64,000 nt of DNA from Aquarana catesbeiana (Eukaryota > Chordata > Amphibia > Anura > Ranidae), in contig NC_133328.1 of assembly GCF_042186555.1 (NCBI RefSeq), positions 613,968,768 to 614,032,767 of the forward strand. The letters run 5' to 3'. The notes under the pieces were generated by a model. It saw only the letters and a list, made by a program, of their open reading frames with translations, was not told the DNA's origin and made no database searches. Numbering within the stretch: position 1 is the stretch's first letter; every line of letters starts with the position of its first letter. Position numbers and translations under genes: made by a program. Below, one piece after another: positions 11,396-21,365 of the stretch.

Positions 11396-11997
11396 TGTAG
11401 TGATCGGGTATATTAATTTATACTGGGTGTATAGATGTAGAGTGGATATGATAATTAATATTTAGGTTATTATATAATGATGATGTAAGTACTCTTCCGC
11501 AGCAACCCAATTCTTCCAGAGAGATGCACTTTATTGACTTCCAACACAGAACAAAGTCCAAAGTCCACAGATGACAAAGAAATCCAACAGAGGAAATATA
11601 ATTCAGAACCCCATGTCTTAGGTCCGAGTGTGCATACACAGACAAGCCTCCCTCCAAACTAAATCCAGCTTGAATGTCCTCCATGAAATACTAGTCCACT
11701 AGGAGGGAGTTTCTGCTAGGTCAACCCAAAATACTCTTTGATCTTATTGTTACCCCATCAAGTCTAATTACCATCAATAAATACTTCTACTATGGTCCTT
11801 TAAACAATGTACCCTTTGAAATGTTCAATTAGGTTTCCAGACCATACCTCACCTCACACACCTAGGTAGACTTGCATGAGACTAGCACATCAAAGGATCT
11901 TCAACTGTTATCTTAAAATTGAGTTGGCTTGGACAATTTCTGCTCAACCCATACTCCAATACAATATTATACATAAATTGGCCAACATATTACAACA
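11396..11997 (-). repeat. ERV-like 3' LTR
   Basis: This 602-bp LTR has TG...CA ends on the plus-strand reading. It holds an AATAAA signal on the minus strand at 11530-11535. About 260 bp at the left and 190 bp at the right match the other LTR, but the middle (about 11655-11805) does not. Confidence 0.9.
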
Positions 11998-12012
11998 TAT
12001 ACCCCCACTTGG
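11998..12012 (-). promoter_or_regulatory. Polypurine tract of the ERV-like element
   Basis: Read on the minus strand, 'aagtgggggtata' lies directly against the 3' LTR. This is the position and composition expected for the primer of plus-strand DNA synthesis. Confidence 0.8.
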
Positions 12013-12049
12013 ATCGGTTCGAATCTGAATCGATTCACAACCAAACTGC

Positions 12050-13939
12050 TCAGACATCCCTGGCTCTTAAGATTGAAGCCATCTCTATGCTTTCCTTCTT
12101 CCTCTGGATTGTTTTTAGTTGTCTTCTACCACAACAATATAAACCAAACAAAAAACATATTAATATAAATTGAATAAACACAAAAATTATGGACAGAGTT
12201 CTCAATAGCGGGTGAGTAAAAGTGTTATTGGGTATGCTCCACCAAGGCTCCTGAAATTCTTTAGCAATTTTATTAGAACTAATGAGGTTTTCCTTTACCA
12301 GTTCTTGTAATTCTATAATTTTCCTACTATCCCTCTTAAATAATGTATCCAATTCAACTGTAAGTGGTGGTATTTTCTTAAATAAAGGAGAAATCATAGA
12401 GTCCCAATTGCCAAGATCAGTTTGCTCAATGTCCATAGATACTTGATTCATCTGGATATTGGCTCGAATGTCTTCCTCTCCAATTGTTAGCAGTCCATCG
12501 TTGAGATTCACACACCATCCTGTGATAGGGGTCCGGCACTGACCTTGCTTCTGCCAAGTGAATGAGGGAACCCCCAATGCACAGACCCTTGGGCCTTCTC
12601 CATGAATTATTCTCTTCCAGGCTGGTTCAAATTTCTGCAATCGAACCAGGCAGTTTCCAGAGTGTGCAGCAGCACAGCCCTCTATGTGCTCCAATCGCTC
12701 AAAAGAACAGGAACAAAGCCAAGTCTGGGCACGCCTGGTACAGCAGTTGGGGTCCATGGTTTTCCACACTTGGTTGTCCTTGACGACGAGTTTGCTTTCT
12801 GGTAGCAGTTGTTTCAGTATATTAGTGCCATTTCTCACCTCCACCTCACCAAGAACGATCATCTTGTAAACGGGTAAGGGTATTGTTGACCATGTAGGGA
12901 TGTCGACAGTCAGAGGTATTTCCTGCTTTCCGATGCGATCTCTATTACAAAGAGTATCCAGGCCCCTTACATTAGCAAGGGCAAAGTTCCTACAAGTAAC
13001 ACCACTGTCTTTGATAAGATTGAATAATAAAGTTGAGTTCATTATCCTTGGCCATTCTCCTTGTTTGATTTCCTGAAGCCCTAGGCTCAGGTGTTCACTC
13101 AGTAAGTTTCCTATAATACCACAGACTATAGACTTGGATACATTATTGGTTTGAAGAGTTTTATTCAGTGCACTCACCGACATTTGAATGTTCTGCAAAT
13201 CTGCAGCAATGGTGTGAATGTTCTGAATATCTATTTTCATTTCAGCTAGAGTGTTTAAATCCACTCTTCCCCCTTTAAGCAGTATCTGCTGTAATCCACC
13301 CACAAAATTCTGTTCTCTTATATTTAAACTCTCTATATCAACCCTATTCCAAATCGAACTACCCAAACTGAGGCCTGATATGATATCAGTACCCAGATCC
13401 CTCTTTGAAACTTTCTTAAAATTAAGCCCTTGTGTAGCATCCCAAAATAAGTTTACATGTGTTTGAAAAACCGTTTTAAACCATAATCCCATTGATTTTG
13501 GGTAACTCTCTGGAATGTTAAATGATGTAAAATTCAACAATAATGGTAATGATAAATATGAAACATCGCTATATACTAAATTTTGAGTCCGTTCAAGGAA
13601 AAGTCCATGTTCTGGCCACTGTAAAATTGTAGGACAGTGTCTAGAATTTGTGACCATTATATGTAAGATTTTTGTATAGACTCCATCCTCCATGTCATGA
13701 GGACTACAGGATATAATACCCTCCTTAAATACTGTAAAATTCCTTTCCAAAGTCATTTGCATTTGTGGTCCATTCTCTGTCTCCACTAATATTATATCTG
13801 TACTCCTGTGACGATCGCTTCCTTCTGGGTAAGTCCAAACAGCAGATTCCACAAAGTAATCAGATTTTGGCATCATGATCTCACATCTAACGACTATCCA
13901 CCCCCCGGCTATGCCCTTTACCAGCAGCAACCGCAGCAA
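12050..13939 (-). CDS. Env-like membrane glycoprotein, uninterrupted frame
   Basis: The frame is open for 629 codons. The first ATG is codon 22 (13876), because the upstream codons begin with TTG inside the tRNA-like primer region; from that ATG the product is 608 residues. Visible features, numbered from 13939: potential N-glycosylation sites at about 67, 136, 259, 266, 301, 370 and 571; a basic K-K-V-S-K-R stretch at 175-180 that could be a weak subunit-cleavage site, followed by a Gly/Ser-rich hydrophobic segment; a heptad-like helical region at about 205-265; a cysteine-rich region at about 399-476; a single membrane segment at 582-603 ending in Cys-Cys; and a basic 26-residue tail. This is the plan of the fusion subunit of a retroviral envelope. 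No signal peptide follows the ATG, so the N-terminal surface part appears to be missing or supplied by splicing. I do not see the gammaretroviral CX6CC motif and cannot assign a genus. Confidence 0.8.
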   Translation of the reverse strand: MLRLLLVKGIAGGWIVVRCEIMMPKSDYFVESAVWTYPEGSDRHRSTDIILVETENGPQMQMTLERNFTVFKEGIISCSPHDMEDGVYTKILHIMVTNSRHCPTILQWPEHGLFLERTQNLVYSDVSYLSLPLLLNFTSFNIPESYPKSMGLWFKTVFQTHVNLFWDATQGLNFKKVSKRDLGTDIISGLSLGSSIWNRVDIESLNIREQNFVGGLQQILLKGGRVDLNTLAEMKIDIQNIHTIAADLQNIQMSVSALNKTLQTNNVSKSIVCGIIGNLLSEHLSLGLQEIKQGEWPRIMNSTLLFNLIKDSGVTCRNFALANVRGLDTLCNRDRIGKQEIPLTVDIPTWSTIPLPVYKMIVLGEVEVRNGTNILKQLLPESKLVVKDNQVWKTMDPNCCTRRAQTWLCSCSFERLEHIEGCAAAHSGNCLVRLQKFEPAWKRIIHGEGPRVCALGVPSFTWQKQGQCRTPITGWCVNLNDGLLTIGEEDIRANIQMNQVSMDIEQTDLGNWDSMISPLFKKIPPLTVELDTLFKRDSRKIIELQELVKENLISSNKIAKEFQEPWWSIPNNTFTHPLLRTLSIIFVFIQFILICFLFGLYCCGRRQLKTIQRKKESIEMASILRARDV

Positions 13940-13969
13940 CCCTGGTTCGAATCCGGGTCATGGCACCAG
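13933..13969 (-). promoter_or_regulatory. Primer-binding site with extended tRNA-His-like sequence
   Basis: The 18 bases next to the 5' LTR (13951-13968, one base from the LTR edge) read TGGTGCCATGACCCGGAT on the minus strand, a normal tRNA-complementary primer site. On the plus strand the tRNA-like sequence continues to 13933, 36 bases in all including CCA, and matches the 3' part of vertebrate tRNA-His as I know it at about 32 positions, through the T arm and into the anticodon stem. The identification of the tRNA is from knowledge of the family, not from a search. Confidence 0.75.
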
Positions 13970-14597
13970 TGTAGTGATTGGGTATATTAATTAATATTTA
14001 GGTATTATTATAATGATGATGTAAGTACTCTTCCGCAGCAACCCAATTCTTCCAGAGAGATGCACTTTATTGACTTCCAACACAGAACAAAGTCCAAAGT
14101 CCACAGATGACAAAAAGATCCGACAGAGTAGATATAATTCAGAACCCCATGTCTTAGTTCCGAGTGTGCATACACAGACAAGCCTCTCTCATACACAGAC
14201 GAGCCTCACTCCCCCATACAGACAAGCCTCACTTACTAAACCTATAGACTGAATGCCGTGTTATATTCACCAGGCATTGAATGGCTGAGCAATTTGATTG
14301 GCCGTTTCAATTTAGGACTTTGATTAGCTTTAGTCTTTCAAACAGACAACAACCCCCAGCCGTGAACTGCCGTGAACCACCCCAATTTGCACTCCCGCAT
14401 ATCAACATCAACAAGTCCCCTTTAGATATGTGTATACCACCTGAATACCCTTTGAGATGTTCAAATAGACTTGCATAAGATTAACACATCAAAGAGTCTT
14501 CAGCTGTTAAAATTCAGTTGGACAATGCAACTGAATTTCTGGTCAGCATGGCACTCCAATACAATATTATACATAAATTGGCCAATATATTACAACA
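13970..14597 (-). repeat. ERV-like 5' LTR
   Basis: This 628-bp LTR has, on the minus strand, CCAAT-type motifs near 14300, a TATA-like 'gaatataac' near 14262-14268 and an AATAAA signal at 14066-14071, about 190 bases downstream of it. That spacing fits U3-R-U5 organisation. The R-U5 end and the outer U3 end match the 3' LTR, while roughly 14188-14450 has no counterpart there. Confidence 0.88.
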
Positions 14598-14602
14598 GAA
14601 AC

Positions 14603-14966
14603 CTACTTTGCTTCTGTCCGTGGGAAACGCCTGGGGCAGCATCTCAAAGTATATCTCAACCTGGTTGAGAAACCCTCTGCATTGGACTGGATTGCCCCCA
14701 AATCGCTGGGGAAGCGGTGCGGAACCAGACATACCTCTTATAGAGGTAATACTCGAGGTGGGTGCCTGCACAGAGACTGGAGCAGCAGCAGGGACGGCCT
14801 GCAACACAGGTTGTACAGGAGCAGCCACAGTGGAAGATTCCAGGTGAGCCGTGCGACTCAGGAGCATTTGTAACGCCATGGCAAACTGATCTATGCGGTG
14901 ATCCTGCTCATCCAATCTGGAAAAAATATTACCAACAAGTGGATTGACTGCATCTTCTGAATTCAT
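14603..14966 (-). pseudogene. Gypsy gag, N-terminal part
   Basis: The frame starts with ATG at 14966, 13 bases inside the 5' LTR edge, and reads 'MNSEDAVNPLVGNIFSRL', a short coiled region, an Ala/Pro/Val-rich stretch, then 'PQRFGGNPVQCRGFLNQVEI' and 'FPTDRSKVGF', the start of the capsid-like region of sushi-type Gag. It ends at the target duplication of the ERV-like element; the remaining codons are those of the gag C-terminal part at 11390-10764. Confidence 0.88.
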
Positions 14967-14979
14967 GGCCTTCGCCTAC
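14967..14979 (-). promoter_or_regulatory. Leader of the gypsy element, candidate self-priming site
   Basis: Only 13 bases (gtaggcgaaggcc on the minus strand) separate the 5' LTR from the gag ATG, and they are not complementary to any tRNA 3' end that I recognise. Tf1/sushi-group elements are known to prime by folding back the 5' end of their own transcript. The reverse complement, ggccttcgcctac, closely matches 'gccttcgacct' inside the LTR, which is what that mechanism needs. Confidence 0.5.
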
Positions 14980-15231
14980 TGTCAGAAACCATGAATCAGA
15001 CTGAAACAGAAGTACAGTTAAATCTCACTTGTTTAATAATAATAAAAAAAGGTAAACAGAGTAAACATAGTCAAAACATAGCCAGAGTTCAGGAACTGGA
15101 ACGGATAGTCAGACAAGCCAAAATGTCAGGGAGCCAGAGATGAGCGTAGAACAGCAAGCAGGATCTGGAGCCAGAAGGAATGTCAGCCAAGCAAGTCTTT
15201 AACAGGAACACAGGAGAGTGTCTCTAGAGAT
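14980..15231 (-). repeat. Gypsy 5' LTR, left part
   Basis: This is the portion of the 5' LTR before the hAT insertion. It matches 7117-7365 of the 3' LTR. Its last eight bases, CTAGAGAT (15224-15231), are the hAT target duplication. Confidence 0.92.
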
Positions 15232-15243
15232 TAGGGATGAGCC

Positions 15244-15350
15244 GAACACCCCCCGGTTCGGTTCGCACCAGAACCTGCGAACGGACCGAAAGTTCGCACG
15301 AACGTTAGAACCCCATTGACGTCTATGGGACTCGAACGTTCGAAATCAAA
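15244..15350. promoter_or_regulatory. hAT subterminal GTTCG cluster, left end
   Basis: About eight copies of GTTCG or its complement CGAAC lie just inside the left terminal repeat. A matching cluster lies at 21575-21655. Subterminal repeats of this kind are the usual binding sites of hAT transposases; binding here is inferred. Confidence 0.6.
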
Positions 15351-16775
15351 AGTGCTCATTTTAAAGGCTAATTTGCATGGTATTGTCCTAAAAAGGGTTT
15401 GGGGACCCGGGTCCTACCCCAGGGGACATGTATCAATGCAAAAAAAACTTTTAAAAACGGCCGTTTTTTCGGGAGCAGTGATTTTAATGATGCTTAAAGT
15501 AAAAAAAAAAAAAAGTGAAATATTCCTTTAAATATCGTACCTGAGGAGTGTCTATAGTATGCCTGTAAAGTGACGTGTGTTTCCCGTGTTTAGAACAGTC
15601 CCTGCACCAAATGTCATTTTTAAAGGAAAAAATCTCATTTAAAACTGCTTGCGGGTTTAATGTAATGTCGGGTCCTGACTCCTGGCAATATGGATGAAAA
15701 TCAGTGAGACAAACGGCATGGGTACCCCCCAGTCCATTACCAGGCCCTTTGGGTCTTGTATGGATATTAAGGGGAACCCCGCACCCAAATTAAAATAAGG
15801 AAAGGTGTGGGGCCACCAGGCCCTATATACTCTGAACAGCAGTATACAGGCTGTAGGTTTGTTGTTAAGTAGAATCTCTTTGTAATTTTGAACGGGTACA
15901 TTTTTAACGTGTTTAGCTCCAGCCAAAAAATCTTTTTTAAGCTTTTTGGAAAACATAGGGAAGGGTTATCACCCCTGTGACATTTGTTTTGCTGTCTTTC
16001 CTCCTCTTCAGAAGATTTCACCTCACTTTTTGTCCCAATGGATTGGAAAGCATCAGTGGAAAGGAGAAATGTTTTTCCCATATTAACTCTTACAGGAGAG
16101 AATTTCCCTTCCTAGGGGTAGATTTATTCTCACTTCCTGTTGTCTCCTTCCGTTTGCAAGTAGGAGTCGTTTGTAAGTTAGTTGTTTGAAAGTAGGGTCC
16201 TGCCCTATATACTCAGCAGAAATTTGGGCCTTAGGTGTTGCTGTGGCCACAACACTGTAAGACCTCACAGGGCTCTGCTGTGAAATATTAGATCAAGAAT
16301 TGTAATTACATGCCCCTGTTGAAGAGGAGCTGAAAAATTAGGCCTTAGGCACTGGTGCTGGTGCCACAACACTGCAACCCCTCACAGACACTCTAGTTGG
16401 AATGCAGGAACGAGCCCTGCTGCAAAGTATTGCATCAAAAATTGTAATTACACGCCCCTGTTAAACAAGGGCTGAAAAATTGGGCCTTAGGCACTGGTGC
16501 TGGTGCCACAACACTGCAACCCCTCACAGACACTCTAGTTGGAATGCAGGAACGAGCCCTGCTGCAAAGTATTACATCAAAAATCGTAATTACACGCCCC
16601 TGTTAAACAGGGGCTGAAAAATTGTGCCTTAGGCACTGGTGGTGGCGCCCAGAACCAAAAATGCTCTTACAAGCTATCAGCGTGATGATTGAGGAGGAAG
16701 AGGATAATTACTCAGGAATAGTCACTCAGCATCAGCATAGGCAGTCTTTGAAGGGATCTGAGATTTCAAAAAAAA
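15351..16775. other. hAT 3' non-coding region
   Basis: There is no gene between the left subterminal cluster and the transposase stop. The segment near 15660-15800 ('ccattaccaggccctttgg', 'ggggaaccccgcaccc') resembles a phrase often seen in frog repeats. The tandem units at 16240-16650 lie within it. Confidence 0.6.
16240..16650. repeat. ~143-bp tandem repeat, three units
   Basis: Three units each contain 'gcccctgtt', 'gctgaaaaatt', 'ggcactggtgctggtgccac' (or a variant) and 'acactgcaacccctcacag'. The starts of the 'gcccctgtt' motif are near 16312, 16454 and 16597, giving a period of about 142-143 bp. Confidence 0.85.
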
Positions 16776-19700
16776 TTATTCGGTTACATCAGCATCAGGT
16801 GCTTGGTAGCTGGTGGTGATCCAAGACTCATTCATTTTTATGAAGGTCAGTCGATCGACCGAGTCAGTGGACAGACGCACCCTGTGATCGGTTACCACGC
16901 CTCCAGCAGCACTGAATGTGTGTTCCGAAAGAACGCTGGATGCAGGACAGGCCAGTAGCTCAATTGCATACTGTGCAAGCTCTGGCCAGTGATCCATCCT
17001 CAAGACCCAGTAACCCAGAGGATTTTCGGTGGGAAAGGTGTCCAAGACTGATCTTGCCCCTAGGTATTCCTGCACCATGTAAAACAGACGCTGGCGATGG
17101 TTGCTGGAACCGATCATACCTTGGGGCTGCGGACCAAAAAATTGTCTGAACGCATCGGTCAGACGGCCATCTTCTCCACCGCTCCTTCTTTGACTGACCG
17201 AAGCCTCAGCAACACGTTGTCCAGAAACAGGAGTTTGTAACCTCCCAGTCTCTGGGAACGCGTTGCACAGACCTTTCTGCAAGGCCTCCCGAAGATGTTT
17301 CATCCTCTGCTCCCTCTGCGATGGCAAGATAAGGTCCGCAACCTTACCCTTGTAACGTGGATCAAGGAGGGTTGCCAGCCAGTATTGGTCCTTCTCCTTG
17401 ATACCACGAATACGAGGATCCTTACGCAGGCTTTGCAGGATCAGGGAGGCCATGCAGCGTAGGTTTGCTGAGGCATTCGGTCCGGAGTCCTCTGGGTCAC
17501 CAAGGACGACATGGTCCGCAGCCACCTCCTCCCAGCCACGTACAAGTCCATGTGTTTCTTGGGACTGATCCCTTAAAGACTGCTGCTGATGCTGAGTGCC
17601 AGGCTCCACCTCCATACTGACACAATCTTCCTCCTCCTCCTCCTCCTCTTCCTCCTCGTCCTCTTCCTGTGTGATCGGCGGGCACGCAGGAACACTGTCT
17701 GGATAAAGGGGGCCTTGAGAGCTAAGGAAGTCCTCCTCTTCCTGCCTCTGTTCTGCCTCAAGTGCCCTGTCCATTATTCCACGCAGCGTGTGCTCCAACA
17801 GGTGGACAAGGGGGACAGTGTCACTGATGCATGCACTGTCACTGCTCACCATCCTCGTGGCCTCCTCAAATGGTGACAGGACAGTGCATGCATCCCTGAT
17901 CATGGCCCACTGGCGTGGGGAAAAAAACCAAGCTCCCCTGACCCTGTCCTGGTGCCATAGTCGCACAGGTACTCATTGATGGCCCTCTGCTGCGTGTGCA
18001 GCCGCTGCAGCATGGCCAACGTTGAGTTCCACCTGGTGGGCATGTCACAGATTAGGCGGTTCTTGGGCAGGTTAAACTCCTTTTGGAGGTCCGTCAGCCG
18101 AGCACTGGCATTATATGACCGGCGGAAATGCACACAGACTTTCCTGGCCTGCCTCAGGACATCCTGTAAGCCCGGGTACCTGCCCAAGAACCGCTGCACC
18201 ACCAAGTTAAGGACGTGAGCCAAACAGGGCACATGGGTCATTTGTCCCTGTCGGAGGGCAGAGAGGAGGTTGGTGCCATTGTCGCAAACCACCATTCCTG
18301 CCTTAAGTTGGCGTGGCGTCAACCACCTCTGAACCTGCCCCTGCAGAGCTGACAGAACCTCTGCCCCAGTGTGGCTCCTGTCCCCCAAGCACACCAGCTC
18401 AAGCACCGCATGGCATCTTTTGGCCTGCGTACTTGCGTAGCCCCTTGAACGACTACGGAGCACCGCTGGTTCCGAGGAAGAGGCCATGGAGGAAGAAGAG
18501 GAGGGGGTGGAGGAGAGAGGTGTGTCACAGTCATTAGCATTTTGGAGGCGTGGTGGCGGAACAACCTCCAACACTACTGCACCTTGTCCTGCATCCTTCC
18601 CAGCTGCCAGCAGAGTCACCCAATGCGCCGTGAAACTTAGGTAACGTCCCTGTCCATGCCTGCTGGACCATGAGTCAGCGGTAATATGCACCTTACCGCT
18701 GACCGCCCTGTCCAGCGAGGCATGGACATTGCCTTCCACATGCTGGTAGAGAGCCGGAATCGCCTTCCGTGAGAAAAAGTGGCGTTTGGGTACCTGCCAC
18801 TGAGGAACTGCACATTCCACAAACTCACGGAAGGGGGCAGAGTCTACCAACTGAAAAGGCAGCAGTTGAAGTGCTAGCAATTTTGCCAAGCTAGCATTCA
18901 ACCGCTGGGCATGTGGATGGCTGGGAGCAAACTTCTTTCGGCGGTGCAGCAGCTGGGGCAGGGAAATTTGCCTGGTACAATCTGACGTCGGTGTACCAAA
19001 ATCAGATTGCCCACAAGTACGTGGCTGTGACACACCTAATTCTACACCTTCATTCCTCTCAGTGCAGGTCTCAGAGAGGACTGAAGGTCTAGTGGGGTTG
19101 GAAATCTCAGCTGATGAGGAGCAAGCAGAGGTCCTCTTTGTTCTTTGGTGTGGGTCTTTTAGATACGCTTGCCAACGAACTGCATGGCAGGTCAACATAT
19201 GTCTGGTCAAGCATGTGGTACCCAAGCGGGAGATGTTTTGGCCACGCGAGATACGCTTGAGACATATGTTGCAAATAGCAGCGGTGCGATCTGATGCACT
19301 CGTCTCAAAAAAGGCCCACACCAAAGAACTTTTTGAATAACGCGCAGAGACTGCAGCGCCCTGCACATGTGGAGCTTTGGGGTGTGATGCAGTCAATGTG
19401 CTGCCCTTAGGCTGGCCCCTGGAGGGCATCCTGCCTCGTTGGTGATGTGCCGCCTCCTCCTCCTCCTCCTCTTCTCTCCTATCAGGCACCCACGTTGAGT
19501 CAGTGACCTCATCATCCCCTCCCTCCTCATCACTGAAGCAAACCTGGCAGTATGCTGCAGCAGGGGGAGCATGACTGCCAGATTGCTGTCCTTCTTGGGC
19601 ACCCCCTCTGTCCGTGCTCGTGTTACTGCCTTCATCGAGCTCAGTATCATCATCAGAGCCTTCCAAACGCTGGGCATCTTCCTGGAGCATGTACCCAACA

Positions 19701-20050
19701 CTGTGGTCAAACAGTTCGAGGGACTCCTCAGGAGGACATGGTGGGGCTAGGGAAGGAGTCACTGATGACATTGAGCCGAGGGAAGAGGCCGCTGCTTTGC
19801 CAGACAAAGTACCCTGGGCATGGGTGAGAGAGGATGAGGAGGATGAGGACGGCTTGGTCATCCACTCGACCAAGTCTTCCGCATGTTGCGGCTCAACATG
19901 GCCAGCTGCCGAAAAAAAGGCCAAGCGTGTCCCATGGCCACGTGCTGATGAGGATGCACCGTCTCCACGACCAGCACTAGACACGGAGCCTGCTTGCCCT
20001 CTCTTATTGGCTTGTGACTGTCTGCCTCTCCTTCTTGGCCTTCCAGACAT
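16776..20050 (-). pseudogene. hAT transposase (BED finger, DDE, hATC), one frameshift
   Basis: The enzyme would excise and insert the element in the nucleus. The start is the ATG at 20050 ('MSGRPRRRGRQSQ', basic). Numbered from 20071, the first frame has an acidic low-complexity region, a BED zinc finger at about 247-296 (Cys267, Cys270, His291, His296), the first catalytic Asp466 in 'ITADSW', the second Asp597 in 'VVCDNGTN', and the conserved Arg-Trp at 680-681. It runs out of frame at a stretch of seven T (17927-17921). The continuation, 17966-16776, carries an acidic insert of more than ten consecutive glutamates, the catalytic Glu in 'SSVLSEHTFSAAGGV', and the hATC dimerisation region, ending at 16776. 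All domains are present and only this one shift interrupts about 1,090 codons. It may be a true mutation, a sequencing error in a homopolymer, or a programmed shift. Confidence 0.9.
17921..17927 (-). other. Frameshift at a U7 run in the hAT transposase
   Basis: On the minus strand the codons read GGT TTT TTT CCC. The seven T form the heptamer T-TTT-TTT in the zero frame, which fits the X-XXY-YYZ rule for -1 slippage. A -1 shift here leads directly into the downstream open frame with 'SPRQWAMIRDA'. Confidence 0.75.
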
Positions 20051-20077
20051 ACTAATGGCCTGTAGCTGCACTAAGCT

Positions 20078-20080
<3 letters not shown>

Positions 20081-20122
<42 letters not shown>
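20081..20122. repeat. (AT)n microsatellite
   Basis: This is about 42 bp of uninterrupted AT dinucleotides upstream of the transposase ATG, in the leader. Confidence 0.95.
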
Positions 20123-20126
<4 letters not shown>

Positions 20127-20149
20127 TGATACTGCAGCTAGCAAAATCA

Positions 20150-21180
20150 ACTGCCTGCCTGTAGTATGAGAACACCACCAACCTTCTACAGGTAGCTTTA
20201 GCTGAACACTGTGAGGTGGACGCACCCCACTAACTTGTAGGTTTAGCAGAACACTGTGAGCAAGACGCACTGCACTAACTGTAAATAGTCTAGCTGCCTG
20301 ACTGTGGTACTAATAGGATCAAAAGAACACCAGCAATTTTATTTAAAATACTGTAACAAGACAAGCCTGCCTGTCAGTAAGAAGATAACAGGAACGGATC
20401 TAGCTGAACACTGTGAGCAGGACGCACCCCACTAGCTTGTAGGTTTAGCTGAACACTGTGAGGTGGACGCACCCCACTAACTTGTAGGTTTTGCTGAACA
20501 CTGTGAGCAGCACGCACCCCACTAACTTGTAGGTTTAGCAGAACACTGTGAGCAGGACGCACTGCACTAACTGTAAATAGTCTAGCTGCCTGACTGTGGT
20601 ACTAATAGGATCAAAAGAACACCAGCAATTTTCTTCAGGTAGCTGTATTTACTGTAACAAGACAAGCCTGCCTGTCAGTAAGAAGATAACAGAAACGGAT
20701 CTAGCTGAACACTGTGAGCAGGACGCACCACACTAGCTTGTAGGTTTAGCTGAACACTGTGAGGTGGACGCACCCCACTAACTTGTAGGTTTAGCTGAAC
20801 ACTGTGAGCAGGACGCACTGCACTAACTGTAAATAGTCTAGCTGCCTGACTGTGGCACTAATAGGATCAAAAGAACATCAGTAATTTTCTTCAAAATACT
20901 GTAACAAGACAAGCCTGCCTGTCAGTAGGAATATAACAGGAACGGATCTAGCTGAACACTGTGAGCAGGACGCACTGCACTAAATGTAAATAGTCTAGCT
21001 GCCTGACTGTGGCACTAATAGGATCAAAAGAACACCAGTAATTTTCTTCAAAATACTGTAACAAGACAAGCCTGCCTGTCAGTAGGAATATAACAGGAAC
21101 GGATCTAGCTGAACACTGTGAGCAGGACGCACTGCACTAAATGTAAATAGTCTAGAAGATAACAGGAACGGATCTAGCTA
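20150..21180. repeat. Two-level tandem repeat in the hAT leader
   Basis: Short units of about 41-45 bp ('gctgaacactgtgag', 'gacgcaccccactaacttg') occur in runs, and these runs plus a 'tgtaaatagtctagctgcctg' block repeat as longer units. That block begins near 20279, 20571, 20827, 20984 and 21141, so the long period shrinks from about 290 to about 157 bp as short units are lost. Confidence 0.85.
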
Positions 21181-21365
21181 AACTGAATACAGTGTATATA
21201 TATATATATGCAACACCTGGGATGCATATATATACACAATACACTTTAAGTGCAGCTAACTGACTGACTGTCCTGCCTAATCTAGCTAACTCAAATGAAA
21301 TGACACTGTCTCTCTCTCTCTCTAAGCACACCGGAACACACTGCACAGGGCCGCCGTGCAGGCGG

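Larger units (their letters stand above)
11391..14602 (-). mobile_element. Endogenous-retrovirus-like element with env frame only
   Basis: The element proper is 11396-14597 (3202 bp). It starts TG, ends CA, and is flanked by the 5-bp target duplication GAAAC (11391-11395 and 14598-14602). Removing it and one GAAAC rejoins the gypsy gag reading. On the minus strand the order is 5' LTR (14597-13970), tRNA-like primer region (13968-13933), one 629-codon env-like frame (13939-12050), polypurine tract (12012-11998), 3' LTR (11997-11396). No gag, protease or polymerase sequence is present in the 1972-bp interior. It must therefore have been moved by proteins supplied from another element, or have lost gag-pol after insertion. 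Confidence 0.93.

Noticed and set aside
13933..13968. A tRNA gene
   Set aside because: Only the 3' part of a tRNA is present, directly abutting an LTR, so it is a primer-binding region.
17589..20129. Plus-strand frames of 95-171 codons opposite the hAT transposase
   Set aside because: They are antisense shadows of the transposase coding region and show no family resemblance.
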